In this document: in pieces, positions 54,556 to 63,960 of the stretch
Layout of the letters: each line of letters begins with the position of its first letter
Numbering within the stretch: position 1 is the first letter of the stretch
Source: Roseitalea porphyridii
GTDB lineage: Bacteria > Pseudomonadota > Alphaproteobacteria > Rhizobiales > Rhizobiaceae
Assembly (NCBI RefSeq): GCF_004331955.1
Contig: NZ_CP036532.1
Coordinates: forward strand, 1,302,001 to 1,366,000
DNA length: 64,000 nucleotides
Reading direction: 5' to 3'
Program-made: the position numbers and the translations under genes
Notes under the pieces: model-generated
Seen by the model: only the letters and a program-made list of their open reading frames with translations
Databases searched by the model: none
What the model was told of the DNA's origin: nothing

Positions 54556-55014
54556 CTAGGCTTCGATGGCGAGCACCTCGAAATGGGCGCGCACCGAAGC
54601 CGTCAGGGGCGTCGACCGGCGGCTCTCGAGATCGGTCAGGACGATGACGCTGTCGGCGGTGGCCGTGCACGCATCGCCGACGAACAGCGCCTGGCTGAGC
54701 GTGACCGAAGAGTTTCCGATCCGCGATACGCCGCTCGCGACGATCACTTCGCCGGGAAATCTCATCTCGCCCAGGAACCTTATCGTCAGTTGCGCGATGA
54801 CGAACTGCGAGCCGGCGGGCGGCAACCCTTTGTCGACATCGTAAAGGAAGGCGACCCGTCCGCTTTCGAACAACGTCGCGAAGACGGCGTTGTTGATGTG
54901 ACCCTGCTGGTCGGTGTCGCCGAACCGCAACCGCTCGACGACATGGTGCGGAAAGTCTGCGGATCGGGGCGAGGGGGCTGCGTCGGGCATCGGTCGGGCT
55001 GGCTCCGGTTGCAT
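54556..55014 (-). CDS. Hotdog-fold acyl-CoA thioesterase
   Basis: A 152-residue YbgC/4HBT-type thioesterase. FGDTDQQGHINNAVFATLFE (31-50) carries the catalytic Asp and the HINN motif, followed by QFVIAQLTIRFLGEM. Acyl-CoA range is not predictable. Start could be 55014 or 54990 (both ATG). Confidence 0.87.
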   Translation of the reverse strand: MQPEPARPMPDAAPSPRSADFPHHVVERLRFGDTDQQGHINNAVFATLFESGRVAFLYDVDKGLPPAGSQFVIAQLTIRFLGEMRFPGEVIVASGVSRIGNSSVTLSQALFVGDACTATADSVIVLTDLESRRSTPLTASVRAHFEVLAIEA

Positions 55015-55117
55015 TGATTGATCGCAATTACATCGGCGCGTCGGGTGACAGAATGCCCTATCGACGTGCGTTAAGCGGGTTCTAAGCTTTGTGGATGATT
55101 ATGGGACAGTACAAATC

Positions 55118-55822
55118 ATGACCGGGGGCGATGTGAGCGTCGTTGCGTCCGAAAGCGAGATGACCGCCCTGGCCGGAGAACCCTATCCGGCTTATGCGCG
55201 CGAGGAACGCATTGCCGACGGCGTCATGCACGCGCTCGGCGTGCTCGCCAGTCTGATCGGTTTTTCCTTCGTCTACGTCTTCGCCTTCACGACCCTGTCG
55301 ATCCCGCTGAACACGGCCCTTCTGGTTTACGGTCTGACGGTGGTCGCGCTGTTCTGCTTTTCGGCCGCCTACCACATGACGCCCTGGCCGGAATACCGGC
55401 CCACGCTGCGCCGGTTCGACCAGGCCGCGATCTTTCTGAAGATCGCCGGCTCCTACACGCCCGTGGTCGTGCTGATCGGCGGCGCCTTTGCCTACGCGAT
55501 GCTGGCCATGATCTGGGCGGCGGCGCTGCTGGGCGCAGCGGGCAAGCTGTTTTCGGGCGGCATTCTCGATCGCTACACGGTGTTTCTCTATCTCGGCATG
55601 GGCTGGGTCAGCCTGCTTCTGGTGTGGCCCATGTTCACGACCGTGCCGTTCGTCGATGCCTGGCTGATCGTCGCCGGCGGACTGATCTATTCGGTCGGCG
55701 TCATCTTTCACCAGTGGGACGGGCTGAAATACCAGAACGCAGTCTGGCACGGCTTCGTCTTCGCCGCCTCTGCCTGCCACTTCATCGCGATCGTGCACGC
55801 GGCCTTCACGCTCTCTGCCTGA
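55118..55822 (+). CDS. Hemolysin III (PAQR/YqfA) family membrane protein
   Basis: A 234-residue protein with seven hydrophobic helices. His residues at GVMHALGVL, AAYHMTPW and ACHFIAIVHA form the zinc site of the PAQR fold. Bacterial members may act as ceramidase-like or lipid hydrolases; the haemolysin name is historical. I used the ATG at 55118 rather than a GTG at 55091. Confidence 0.86.
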   Translation: MTGGDVSVVASESEMTALAGEPYPAYAREERIADGVMHALGVLASLIGFSFVYVFAFTTLSIPLNTALLVYGLTVVALFCFSAAYHMTPWPEYRPTLRRFDQAAIFLKIAGSYTPVVVLIGGAFAYAMLAMIWAAALLGAAGKLFSGGILDRYTVFLYLGMGWVSLLLVWPMFTTVPFVDAWLIVAGGLIYSVGVIFHQWDGLKYQNAVWHGFVFAASACHFIAIVHAAFTLSA

Positions 55823-55837
55823 GCCTGAGGCCCTTGT

Positions 55838-56347
55838 TCAGCTTCTGAGCATGAAGATCAGCAGGATCGAATAGAGCAGGATCCCGCCGGCGATCAGGAA
55901 CACCTGATAATTGTTGGAGACGGTCGCCTTGGTCTGCTCGGAGACGCGGTCGAGCAGTTCGGGCCATGTGTAGGAGACGAAGTCGCCCTGCGTCATGATC
56001 GAAACGAGCTTGCCGCCATCGTCGACGATCGGCAGGCGGCGGAAACGTTCGTTCGACATCATGCGCAGCCAGTCCTGCAGATCGTCGGTTTCCTTGGCGA
56101 CGCGGACATCGCGGGTCATGATGTCGGCGAGCTTGGTCTTTTCGGCATCGCGCTGCTTGTTGACCAGCCGTTTCATGATGTCGCGCTCGGTGACCATCCC
56201 GACCACCTTCTCGCCGCCGTCGACGATGATCACGGAGCCGTAGTCCCTTTCGGACATAGCGGCGACGGCCTCGGCGACCGTCACGTCGGCCGTCATGGTC
56301 AGCGGCTTCGGCTTGGACGCATATTCGGGACGATCCATGATCCGCAT
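55838..56347 (-). CDS. Membrane-tethered CBS-pair protein
   Basis: A 169-residue protein with two CBS motifs (about 10-65 and 75-130), containing DGGEKVVGMVTERDIM and DGGKLVSIMTQGDFV, then one C-terminal helix (about 147-166: VFLIAGGILLYSILLIFML). CBS pairs bind adenine nucleotides and sense energy state. The tail anchor places the sensor on the inner membrane. No linked target is visible. Confidence 0.85.
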   Translation of the reverse strand: MRIMDRPEYASKPKPLTMTADVTVAEAVAAMSERDYGSVIIVDGGEKVVGMVTERDIMKRLVNKQRDAEKTKLADIMTRDVRVAKETDDLQDWLRMMSNERFRRLPIVDDGGKLVSIMTQGDFVSYTWPELLDRVSEQTKATVSNNYQVFLIAGGILLYSILLIFMLRS

Positions 56348-56431
56348 GGGGGTCTCCTCTGGTTGAAACCGGTCGGAAGTCCGCTGCTAGCCTAGCGCCC
56401 ATCGCCCGGCCACCGCAAAGGTCCATTGCGA

Positions 56432-56896
56432 TTATTTCTTCCAGCGGGCCGCATCCGCCGCATCGCTCTGCTTCGCGCCGACCCAGCCGCCGGTCGCGCC
56501 GTCGGCCATGTGCTCGCGTTTCCAGAACGGGGCACGGTCCTTCAGAAAGTCCATCATGAAATCGGCTGCTTCGAACGCGCCCCGCCGGTGCGCCGATGCG
56601 GCGACGACCAGAACGATCGGCTCGCCCGGGCGGATCGTCCCGTGGCGGTGGATGACGGTCAGCGCCACGAGCGGCCAGCGCGCGCAGGCCTGCGCGGCGA
56701 TGCGGCCGATCTCGGCCTCGGCCATGCCCGGATAATGCTCCAGTTCGAGCGCGGCCAGCCGTCCGCCCTCGTCGCGACAAAGGCCGGTGAAGGTGACGAG
56801 CGCGCCGATGTCGGTCCGGCCCGCGGTGATCGTCGCGCTTTCGGCCGCCGCGTCGAACGGGTCGGCCTGCACGCGGATCGTCGGCTGGACGGACAC
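56432..56896 (-). CDS. moaE: Molybdopterin synthase catalytic subunit
   Basis: A 154-residue MoaE that inserts sulfur into precursor Z with MoaD. GALVTFTGLCRDE, LELEHYPGMAE and AASAHRRGAFEAADFMMD are typical, and the catalytic Lys-rich region LKDRAPFWKRE is present. GTG start at 56896, 4 bases after moaD. Confidence 0.95.
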   Translation of the reverse strand: MSVQPTIRVQADPFDAAAESATITAGRTDIGALVTFTGLCRDEGGRLAALELEHYPGMAEAEIGRIAAQACARWPLVALTVIHRHGTIRPGEPIVLVVAASAHRRGAFEAADFMMDFLKDRAPFWKREHMADGATGGWVGAKQSDAADAARWKK

Positions 56897-56900
56897 CGGC

Positions 56901-57164
56901 TCAGCCGCCGGTCATCGGCGGGAAGAAGGCGATCTCGCGAGCGGTGCCGATCGGCTCTGAGGGTTCGACATGTTCCTGGTTCACCGCCATGCGGATTGCA
57001 TGGGCATCGTCGAACGCCATGGCGTAATTGTCGCCGCGCGCCTTCAGCCACGCGATGATTTCGGCGCCGGTGGTCGCGTCGTCGGGGATTTCGAGTATCT
57101 CGTCGGGCACGCCGACGCGCTCGCGCACCCAGGCGAAATAGACGAACTTGACCTTCTGGCCCAT
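56901..57164 (-). CDS. moaD: Molybdopterin synthase sulfur carrier subunit
   Basis: An 87-residue ubiquitin-like protein ending in FFPPMTGG; the C-terminal Gly-Gly becomes a thiocarboxylate. It follows pgsA by one base and precedes moaE. The pair makes molybdopterin. Confidence 0.95.
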   Translation of the reverse strand: MGQKVKFVYFAWVRERVGVPDEILEIPDDATTGAEIIAWLKARGDNYAMAFDDAHAIRMAVNQEHVEPSEPIGTAREIAFFPPMTGG

Positions 57165-57165
57165 C

Positions 57166-57762
57166 TTAGCCTCCCGTGACGTGACGCATGCCCGAGCGGA
57201 AATAGTCCCACCCGGTATAGAGCGTGATCAGCGCCGAGACCCAGAGCAGCACGATGCCCGTCTCGGAGATATAGGGGATGATCTTGTCGCCGGCCGGTCC
57301 GGCCAGCAGGAAGCCGATCGCCACGAGCTGCATGGTGGTCTTCCATTTGGCGAGTTGGCTGACCGGCACCGAGACCTTGACCGCCGCCAGATATTCGCGA
57401 AGCCCCGACACGAGGATCTCCCGGCACAGGATGATGATCGCCGCCCACAGGCTCCATCCGGCGATCGAACCTTCCGCCGCCAGCAGCAGCAGCGCGACGG
57501 AGACCAGCAGCTTGTCGGCGATCGGGTCGAGCATCTTGCCGATCGCCGAGCCCTGTTCCCACTTCCGCGCCAGATAGCCGTCCAGGTAGTCCGTGATCGA
57601 GGCGACGACGAAGATCGCAAGCGCCGACCAGCGGGCGAAATCGCTCGCTGTCAGCCGCCCCTCGATGAAGAAGCACAGCACCATCAGCGGCACCGCCACG
57701 ATGCGACCGTAGGTCAGAAGGTTCGGAACCGAAAAGGTATGGTCTTTGGAACGATCGGCCAT
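57166..57762 (-). CDS. pgsA: CDP-diacylglycerol--glycerol-3-phosphate 3-phosphatidyltransferase
   Basis: A 198-residue membrane enzyme making phosphatidylglycerol phosphate. The motif DYLDGYLARKWEQGSAIGKM followed by LDPIADK has the full set of Asp residues. NLLTYGRIVAVP starts the enzyme. Four to five helices. Second CDP-alcohol transferase in the window besides pssA. Confidence 0.95.
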   Translation of the reverse strand: MADRSKDHTFSVPNLLTYGRIVAVPLMVLCFFIEGRLTASDFARWSALAIFVVASITDYLDGYLARKWEQGSAIGKMLDPIADKLLVSVALLLLAAEGSIAGWSLWAAIIILCREILVSGLREYLAAVKVSVPVSQLAKWKTTMQLVAIGFLLAGPAGDKIIPYISETGIVLLWVSALITLYTGWDYFRSGMRHVTGG

Positions 57763-57835
57763 CGTGTCGCATGCGCCCTTCAGGTCTAATCACCACCGAC
57801 GCGATGGCGCGTCAAGCGCGCCCTGGTCGGACGCC

Positions 57836-59881
57836 TCAGGGGCTTTCATGGAAATGGGCGTAAATCTGGGCGGCGATGGCGTCGGAGATGCCTTCCACCC
57901 TGGCGATGTCTTCCGCCGAGGCGCGCGCGACGGCCTTTGCGGTGCCGAAATGGTGCAGCAGCGCCCTTTTCCGCGACGGCCCGATGCCCGCGATCTCGTC
58001 GAGCGGGTTCCTGACCATTTCCTTCTTGCGCCGCGCGCGGTGTGAGCCGATCGCGAACCGGTGCGCCTCGTCGCGCAACCTTTGCACGAAGTACAGCACC
58101 GGATCGCGCGGCGGCAGCGTGAAGTCCTTGCGCCCCGGAATGAAGAACCGCTCGCGGCCCGCATCCCGGTCCACGCCCTTGGCTACGCCGATCACGTCGA
58201 TCTGGTCGGCGACGCCCATGTCGTCGAGGATCGCCTTGACCGCATTGAGCTGGCCCAGGCCGCCATCGATCAGCAACAGGTCCGGCCATGCCGGCAGGGC
58301 GGTATCGTCGGCCTCGCCATCATCGTCATTGTCGTCGCGCTCCGGCCCGTGCTCCTTGACGAGCCGCGCGAACCGGCGCTGCATGACCTCGGCCATCATC
58401 GCGAAATCGTCGCCCGGCGTGATGTCGGTCGAGCGGATATTGAACTTGCGATACTGGTTCTTGGCGAACCCCTCGGGTCCGGCGACGATCATCGCCCCGA
58501 CCGCGTTGGTGCCCATGATGTGGGAGTTGTCGAACACTTCGATCCGGCGCGGCACGCGTTCGAGGCCGAACGTTTCGGCCAGTCCCTTCATCAGACGCGC
58601 CTGCGAGGAGGTCTCGGCCAGCCGCCGGCCGAGCGCTTCCTTCGCGTTGGCCATGGCGTGTCCGACCAGTTCCCGTTTCTCGCCTCGCCGCGGCACGTTC
58701 AGCGCCACCTTGCGGCCGGCCCGGAGCGCCAGCGCTTCGGAAAGAAGCTCGGCCTCCTCGATGGCGTGCGACAGGAGGATCAGGCGCGGGCAGGGCTTGT
58801 CGTCGTAGAACTGGCTGAGAAATGCGCCGAGCACTTCGCCCGGTTCCATGGTCGCGTCGGCCTTCGGAAAATAGGCGCGGTTGCCCCAGTTCTGGCCGGT
58901 GCGGAAGAAGAACACCTGGATGCAGGTGACCCCGCCCTCCTGGTGGACGGCGAAGACGTCCGCTTCCTCGATGCCCTGCGGGTTGATGCCCTGATGGCTC
59001 TGGATCGCGGTCAGCGCGCCGATCCTGTCGCGATAGAGCGCTGCGCGCTCGAAATCGAGATTGTCGGCCGCCTCCTGCATGGTGGCGGCCATCTGCGCCT
59101 GCACCGCGCGGCTCTTGCCCGACAGAAAGGCTTTCGCCTCGTCGACGAGCTGGCCGTAATCGTCGATCGAAATCTCGCCCGTGCATGGCCCCGAGCAACG
59201 CTTGATCTGGTAAAGAAGGCACGGCCGCGTCCGGCTGTCATAGACGCTGTCCGTGCAGGTGCGCAGAAGAAAGGCGCGCTGCAGCGCGTTGATCGTCCGC
59301 CCGACCGCGCCGGCCGAGGCGAACGGGCCGAAATAGTCGGCCTTCTTCGACCGCGCCCCGCGATGCTTGAAAAGGCCCGGCGCGGCGTGATCGGCGGTCA
59401 GCATGATGTAGGGAAAGCTCTTGTCGTCGCGCAGCAGCACGTTGAAGCGCGGCCTGAGGCGCTTGATCAGGTTCGCCTCGAGCAGCAGCGCCTCGGTCTC
59501 CGAGCGCGTGGTCACGAACTCCATCGAGGCCGTCTGCGCGATCATCCGCGCGATGCGGTTGGTGTGCCCGCCAAGGCGCGCATAGCTGGTCACGCGGCTC
59601 TTCAGCGACTTTGCCTTGCCGACATAGAGGACATCGCCGGTGGCGTTGAACATGCGATAGACGCCCGGCCGGTTCGGCAGACGCCGCGCCACCGCGCTGA
59701 TCAGGTCGGGTCCGGCGAGCGCGCTCTCCGTGTCGGTCTGCTGTTCCCAGACCAGATCACGCGCCAGCGCCTTGCCTGAAACCGCGTCGGCCGCCGCGAT
59801 GGCGGAATCGCTGTCCTGCATCTGTTCCATGGCGTCTATGTGGGCCAGGTCCGTATCGTCATTCAAGTCGCCGCTTGGCAT
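57836..59881 (-). CDS. uvrC: UvrABC system protein C
   Basis: A 681-residue excision nuclease subunit. The GIY-YIG domain ([20 protein letters not shown]), UVR motif, RNase H-like C-terminal nuclease ([20 protein letters not shown]) and helix-hairpin-helix ([18 protein letters not shown]) are all present. An acidic insert ([12 protein letters not shown]) lies before the second nuclease domain. I chose ATG 59881 after a weak upstream region; the N-terminal 65 residues are an extension over the E. coli protein. Confidence 0.94.
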   Translation of the reverse strand: MPSGDLNDDTDLAHIDAMEQMQDSDSAIAAADAVSGKALARDLVWEQQTDTESALAGPDLISAVARRLPNRPGVYRMFNATGDVLYVGKAKSLKSRVTSYARLGGHTNRIARMIAQTASMEFVTTRSETEALLLEANLIKRLRPRFNVLLRDDKSFPYIMLTADHAAPGLFKHRGARSKKADYFGPFASAGAVGRTINALQRAFLLRTCTDSVYDSRTRPCLLYQIKRCSGPCTGEISIDDYGQLVDEAKAFLSGKSRAVQAQMAATMQEAADNLDFERAALYRDRIGALTAIQSHQGINPQGIEEADVFAVHQEGGVTCIQVFFFRTGQNWGNRAYFPKADATMEPGEVLGAFLSQFYDDKPCPRLILLSHAIEEAELLSEALALRAGRKVALNVPRRGEKRELVGHAMANAKEALGRRLAETSSQARLMKGLAETFGLERVPRRIEVFDNSHIMGTNAVGAMIVAGPEGFAKNQYRKFNIRSTDITPGDDFAMMAEVMQRRFARLVKEHGPERDDNDDDGEADDTALPAWPDLLLIDGGLGQLNAVKAILDDMGVADQIDVIGVAKGVDRDAGRERFFIPGRKDFTLPPRDPVLYFVQRLRDEAHRFAIGSHRARRKKEMVRNPLDEIAGIGPSRKRALLHHFGTAKAVARASAEDIARVEGISDAIAAQIYAHFHESP

Positions 59882-59930
59882 CAGGCCGCGACCTGTGTGA
59901 CGCGAATAGCGCTGACTGCTGCGCCAGCGC

Positions 59931-60710
59931 CTATTCGGCGCCCGTCGCATCGGGCGTCTCCCAGGCCAGATGCTGGCCGCCGTCGAGCGCGATCATCTGG
60001 CCGGTGACCGAACGTGCGGCCCACAGATAGCGGATCGTCGCGCCGAATTCGGCAAGGTCCGGCCCGCGTTCGAGCAACAGGGCATCGGTCTGCGCGTTGA
60101 AGTCCGCGTCCGACTGGCGCGGGTTCTTCAAGGTCGGCCCGGGGCCGATCGCGTTGACGCGCACCGCCGGCGCCAGCGCCTGCGCCATCGTCCGCGTTGC
60201 CGTCCACAGCGTCGATTTCGACAGCGTGTAGGAGAAAAAGCGCGGCGTCAGCTTCCAAACGCGCTGGTCGATCATGTTGACGATCAGGGCTTGCCGACCT
60301 TCGGGCAGGGCGCCGGCAACGGCCTCGGCGATCAGGACCGGCGCGCGGACGTGGATCGCGAAATGCGTGTCCCATGTCGTCTCATCGAGCGCGCCGATCG
60401 CGTCATCCTCGAAGATCGAGGCGCTGTTGACCGCAAGGCGGACCGGAAGACCGAGCGCATCGGCCGCCTTCCCCACGAGAGTGCGCGAAGCATCCGCATC
60501 GGTCAGATCGGCGGTAACCGCCATCGCCCGGCCGCCGCCGGCCTCGATCTCGCCGGCCAGCGCCTCGGCCGCCTCGGCGGAATGGTTCGCGTGGATCGCC
60601 ACCGCATGACCGTGCCGGGCCAGATCGGTGACGATCGCCTTGCCGATGCGCTTGGCGCCGCCCGTCACCAGCGCGGCGGGCTTGTCCGTGTCGTGAGAAT
60701 AGTCTGCCAA
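59931..60710 (-). CDS. SDR oxidoreductase (FolM/pteridine reductase-like)
   Basis: A 259-residue short-chain dehydrogenase. [12 protein letters not shown] is the cofactor loop and YTLSK the YxxxK. The TGGAKRIG form and [10 protein letters not shown] resemble the FolM/pteridine reductase branch. Its placement upstream of uvrC is common in Rhizobiales. Substrate unproven. Confidence 0.85.
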   Translation of the reverse strand: MADYSHDTDKPAALVTGGAKRIGKAIVTDLARHGHAVAIHANHSAEAAEALAGEIEAGGGRAMAVTADLTDADASRTLVGKAADALGLPVRLAVNSASIFEDDAIGALDETTWDTHFAIHVRAPVLIAEAVAGALPEGRQALIVNMIDQRVWKLTPRFFSYTLSKSTLWTATRTMAQALAPAVRVNAIGPGPTLKNPRQSDADFNAQTDALLLERGPDLAEFGATIRYLWAARSVTGQMIALDGGQHLAWETPDATGAE

Positions 60711-60728
60711 TGCGGGCTCCGTCGTCGG

Positions 60729-61688
60729 TCAGAAGACCATGACGACATAGGCCACATAGGCGGCGAGCATAGCCGCGCCGAGCGCTTTTCCGGTGGTGAT
60801 CCGCGCAAAGCAGATGACCGCCAGCAGCAGCGAGGTGACCAGCATCACCCAGTTGTCGCGGATGATGATGTCCGGCGAGACCGGAACCGCGATCACCATG
60901 CCGGTGATGCCCATGATGGCGGCGAGGTTGAAGATGTTCGACCCGATGATGTTGCCGAGGGCCACATCGGCCTCCCGCCGCAGCGCGGCCGCAAGGGTCG
61001 TGGCCAGTTCGGGCAGCGAGGTGCCAATAGCCACGATCGTCAGCCCGATCGCCGCTTCCGACACGCCGAACGCGGTGGCGATGTTGGATGCGCCGGTCAC
61101 GGTGAAATGGGCGGCGATCGGAAGGCCGATGATGCCGCCGATCATGTAGACCGCGATCAGCAGCGAATTGTGCGGCGCCTCGCCGATCTCCTCGTGATAG
61201 TCGCCGGGGACCTCGTCCTCGTCGGCCGCCGCGATCGCCTGCTGGGCGCGCCAGGCCTGTGCGGCGATGAACACCAGCAGTCCGCCGAACAGGCCCGCCG
61301 CCTCGAGCCGCGACAGCAGCCCGTCGCTGATCAGCCAGATGAACGCGACCGTGAAGACCAGCATCACCGCCACGTTGCGCGAAAGGCCGCGCTGGTTGGC
61401 GTGGATCGGCGAGAACAGCGCCGGCAGGCCCATTACAAGTAGCACGTTGGCGATGTTGGAGCCGACCACATTGCCCGTCGCGATGTCTGGAACCCCGGTC
61501 AGCGCCGACTGGAGCGCGACGAACAGTTCGGGCGCCGATGTGCCGAAGGCGACGATCGTCAGCCCGATGATCAGCGCCGGGATGCCGACATTTTCCGCAA
61601 GGCCCACCGCGCCCTTGACCAGATAGTCGCCGGCGAAGACGAGCAGCACCAGTCCGGCGACGAGCATGGCGATGTCGAACAGCATCAT
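60729..61688 (-). CDS. CaxB/YrbG-type calcium/sodium exchanger, second copy
   Basis: A 319-residue antiporter with two alpha-repeats: FGTSAPELFVALQSAL with GNVVGSNIANVLLV, and GTSLPELATTLAAALRRE with GNIIGSNIFNLAAI. A polar loop between halves (AADEDEVPGDYHEE) is longer than in the paralogue at 30637-31572. It lies 18 bases before the SDR gene. Confidence 0.92.
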   Translation of the reverse strand: MMLFDIAMLVAGLVLLVFAGDYLVKGAVGLAENVGIPALIIGLTIVAFGTSAPELFVALQSALTGVPDIATGNVVGSNIANVLLVMGLPALFSPIHANQRGLSRNVAVMLVFTVAFIWLISDGLLSRLEAAGLFGGLLVFIAAQAWRAQQAIAAADEDEVPGDYHEEIGEAPHNSLLIAVYMIGGIIGLPIAAHFTVTGASNIATAFGVSEAAIGLTIVAIGTSLPELATTLAAALRREADVALGNIIGSNIFNLAAIMGITGMVIAVPVSPDIIIRDNWVMLVTSLLLAVICFARITTGKALGAAMLAAYVAYVVMVF

Positions 61689-61960
61689 GGAGGATCACTG
61701 CGAGAGGGCGGGACGCACCGCCTATATACGTGCTCGCCGGCCAAATGAAACCGCGCCGGTGCGAAATTCGGCGGCGTCCGGGCGGGCCAATGTTGCCTTA
61801 TCGCAACACTCGGCAGGCGCCACATTTGCGTCACCGAAACTCCCAATTTGCGATGCGCCATTGCCGCAATTGCCCACCAAATCTCCGATGGCGCTTGGGG
61901 GCAACCTTCATGGCAGCTTCGCGTTGCGTGGGGGACCAAGGAGAGTTTCGGAGTTTACAC
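61689..61960 (+). promoter_or_regulatory. Leader of the Omp25/31-like gene with an inverted repeat
   Basis: A 272-base region with no gene. TGTTGC-CTTATC-GCAACA (61791-61808) is a perfect 6-bp dyad and a candidate operator. AAGGAGAG near 61938 and CGGAG at 61949-61953 are ribosome-site candidates, the latter with proper spacing. A long 5' leader is usual for abundant porins. Confidence 0.4.
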
Positions 61961-62611
61961 ATGACCAACACTATGAAGCTTCTGGCGGCCGCATCGATCG
62001 CCGCCCTGACCGCGACGGGCGCAGCCCATGCGGCCGACGCCATCGACGTTCCGCCCGAGCCGCCGGTGTCCGCGCCGACGACGTTCGCGCCGGCGCCGAC
62101 TTGGTCCGGCTTCTATGCCGGTGCCTTCGGCGGCTACAATTTCGGCACGTTCAACTCGTCGATCGGTGACATCGATGGCGATGGCATCGCCGGTGGCGGC
62201 TTCGCCGGCATCAACTTCCAGAACGGCGCCTTCGTCTACGGTGCGGAAGCCGATCTGGGCTATTCGGGTGCCGAAGGCTCGCTGGGCGGCGCCACCGCCG
62301 AGCAGGGCACGTTCGGTTCGCTGCGCGCACGCCTCGGTTACGCCTTCGATCCGTTCATGATCTACGGTACCGCCGGCGCCGCGGCCACGCAGGCCGAGGT
62401 GACCGCCGGTGGCGTGTCCGACCAGAACACGCACCTTGGTTGGACGGTCGGTGCAGGCGCCGAAGCGCTTCTCACCGAGAACGTCTTCGGCCGTCTCGAA
62501 TACCGTTACACCGACTACGAGGACAAGAACTTCAACCTCGGTGGTGGCACGGTCGTTTCGTCCGGATTCCAGGAGAATTCGGTTCGCGCCGGTATCGGCG
62601 TCAAGTTCTGA
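61961..62611 (+). CDS. Omp25/Omp31-like outer-membrane beta-barrel protein
   Basis: A 216-residue eight-stranded barrel. The signal peptide MTNTMKLLAAASIAALTATG ends in AHA|AD. WSGFYAGAFGGYNFG and the terminal NSVRAGIGVKF, ending in Phe, are the Omp25/31 hallmarks. Brucella and Bartonella homologues are abundant surface proteins. A longer upstream frame (from 61730) is not supported because the signal peptide fixes the start. Confidence 0.92.
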   Translation: MTNTMKLLAAASIAALTATGAAHAADAIDVPPEPPVSAPTTFAPAPTWSGFYAGAFGGYNFGTFNSSIGDIDGDGIAGGGFAGINFQNGAFVYGAEADLGYSGAEGSLGGATAEQGTFGSLRARLGYAFDPFMIYGTAGAAATQAEVTAGGVSDQNTHLGWTVGAGAEALLTENVFGRLEYRYTDYEDKNFNLGGGTVVSSGFQENSVRAGIGVKF

Positions 62612-62634
62612 TCCGTCCGGATATCATGACGAAT

Positions 62635-62666
62635 GGGGCCGCGTCCGAAAGGGCGCGGCCCTTTTT
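62635..62666 (+). terminator. Intrinsic terminator after the porin gene
   Basis: GGGCCGCG (62636-62643) pairs with CGCGGCCC (62654-62661), with a ten-base loop and a TTTTT run. It lies right at the stop of the convergent GST gene, so it may serve both strands. Confidence 0.8.
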
Positions 62667-63268
62667 CATGCCTGCGGCTTGAGCGCTTCATAATCGGCGA
62701 ACGATTCGCCGAAGCGCTTGAGGAACCGGCGCAGGCGCGGCCGGCCGCGCCGCCAGTTCAAATCGCCGAACCGCAAGTCCGCATAGCCGAGCGCGGCCGC
62801 GAGGGCGAAATGGCCGCCATGCAGCTTGCCGCGCAGCGCCGGCACCTCGTTTTCCAGCCAGTCGAACGCCCGCTCCGCCTTGCGCGCCTGATAGTCGAGC
62901 CAAGGCGTATGCACTTTTTCCTCGGGCCGCATGCGTCGTTCGTAGACCTGCGCGAGCAGCGCGTCGCACAGCCCGTCGGCCGCCGCCTCGAGCCTTTCGG
63001 CCTGTCGCCGCTTGTCCTTGTTGCGCGGATTAAGGGCGTTGCCGCTCATCCGGTCCAGTTCGCCCATGATCGCCCGGCTGTCGAAAAGCGCGGTGCCGTC
63101 ATCGAGCAGGAGCGTCGGGATCTTGCCGAGCGGATTGGCGCGGATCAGCTTTTCGGGTTCCTCGCTCGTCGCGACCGTCTCGGCTTCAAGCGGCAGGCCC
63201 AGATGGCGGGCCGCCATGCGCACCTTGGCGCTGTAGGGCGAAGCGGGGGAATAGAGCAGTTTCGGCAT
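62666..63268 (-). CDS. Glutathione S-transferase family protein
   Basis: A 200-residue GST. The thioredoxin-like half (PKLLYSPASPYSAKVRMAA) has SPYS with no catalytic Cys, and KIPTLLLDDG plus LFDSRAIMGEL supply the glutathione gamma-glutamyl site. The helical half follows. Start at 63268 chosen over an upstream one that would overlap the RNase gene. Confidence 0.87.
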   Translation of the reverse strand: MPKLLYSPASPYSAKVRMAARHLGLPLEAETVATSEEPEKLIRANPLGKIPTLLLDDGTALFDSRAIMGELDRMSGNALNPRNKDKRRQAERLEAAADGLCDALLAQVYERRMRPEEKVHTPWLDYQARKAERAFDWLENEVPALRGKLHGGHFALAAALGYADLRFGDLNWRRGRPRLRRFLKRFGESFADYEALKPQA

Positions 63269-63279
63269 GGCTGATCCTC

Positions 63280-63960
63280 TCAATCATCGGGCGGCACGAC
63301 CACGGCCTCCAGCGTGCAGGCGCGCCGGTCGACCTCGGGGCACGAGACGAACTCGCGAAGATCGCGGGACATGCAGATGCGCACGTCGCGCAGGAACCGC
63401 CGGTCGCAGATCACGGCAACCGCATCGGCGGGCAGTTCGGGATTGGCGGCAAGAAAGTCCCGCTCGACCTCGGCGGGCCGTATGCTCGCCGTTTCCGCGC
63501 GGTCCTTGAACGCGCCGGGCAACGCGATCCGCTCGTAGGCGGCGCGGGTGACCGCGAAATAGTCGGCCTGATCGAGCCCGGTGCAGGTGCCGTGCTTCTT
63601 CCATTGATGGCGGACAAGGCCAACGGAAGGCATGATGTCGCCGAGCGCGGCAGCCTGTTCGCGCGGCACCGACAGCGGCTCGTCCGTCTCGCAATATTCC
63701 GGCCAGCCGCGCTCGAATTGCGGCCAGAGGCCATGCGCGACGAAGCCGAAATCCGTGCCCGGTCCGCATTGCTGCCGGTTGGCGCGCTCGCCTTCCGATG
63801 CGCAGTATCCCGGCGACCAGGACAGCGCCAGCACGTAGAAGTCGAACCCCGAGCCAAGCGGTACGCTGGCCGCATCCGCGCTGTCACCGGACGCTCCGGG
63901 CTCGGAGCAGGCCACCAGCGCCAAGAGCGCGGCGAGCGGGAGCAGACCGGATCGTCGCAT
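63280..63960 (-). CDS. RNase T2 family lipoprotein
   Basis: A 226-residue exported ribonuclease. A lipobox (LLALVAC, Cys18) predicts membrane anchoring. CAS-I is HGLWPQ (His76) and CAS-II is HQWKKHGTC (His123); the position usually Glu in CAS-II is Gln here. Several cysteines fit the disulfide pattern. Bacterial T2 enzymes degrade RNA in the periplasm. ATG start at 63960; a GTG one codon upstream is possible. Confidence 0.87.
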   Translation of the reverse strand: MRRSGLLPLAALLALVACSEPGASGDSADAASVPLGSGFDFYVLALSWSPGYCASEGERANRQQCGPGTDFGFVAHGLWPQFERGWPEYCETDEPLSVPREQAAALGDIMPSVGLVRHQWKKHGTCTGLDQADYFAVTRAAYERIALPGAFKDRAETASIRPAEVERDFLAANPELPADAVAVICDRRFLRDVRICMSRDLREFVSCPEVDRRACTLEAVVVPPDD

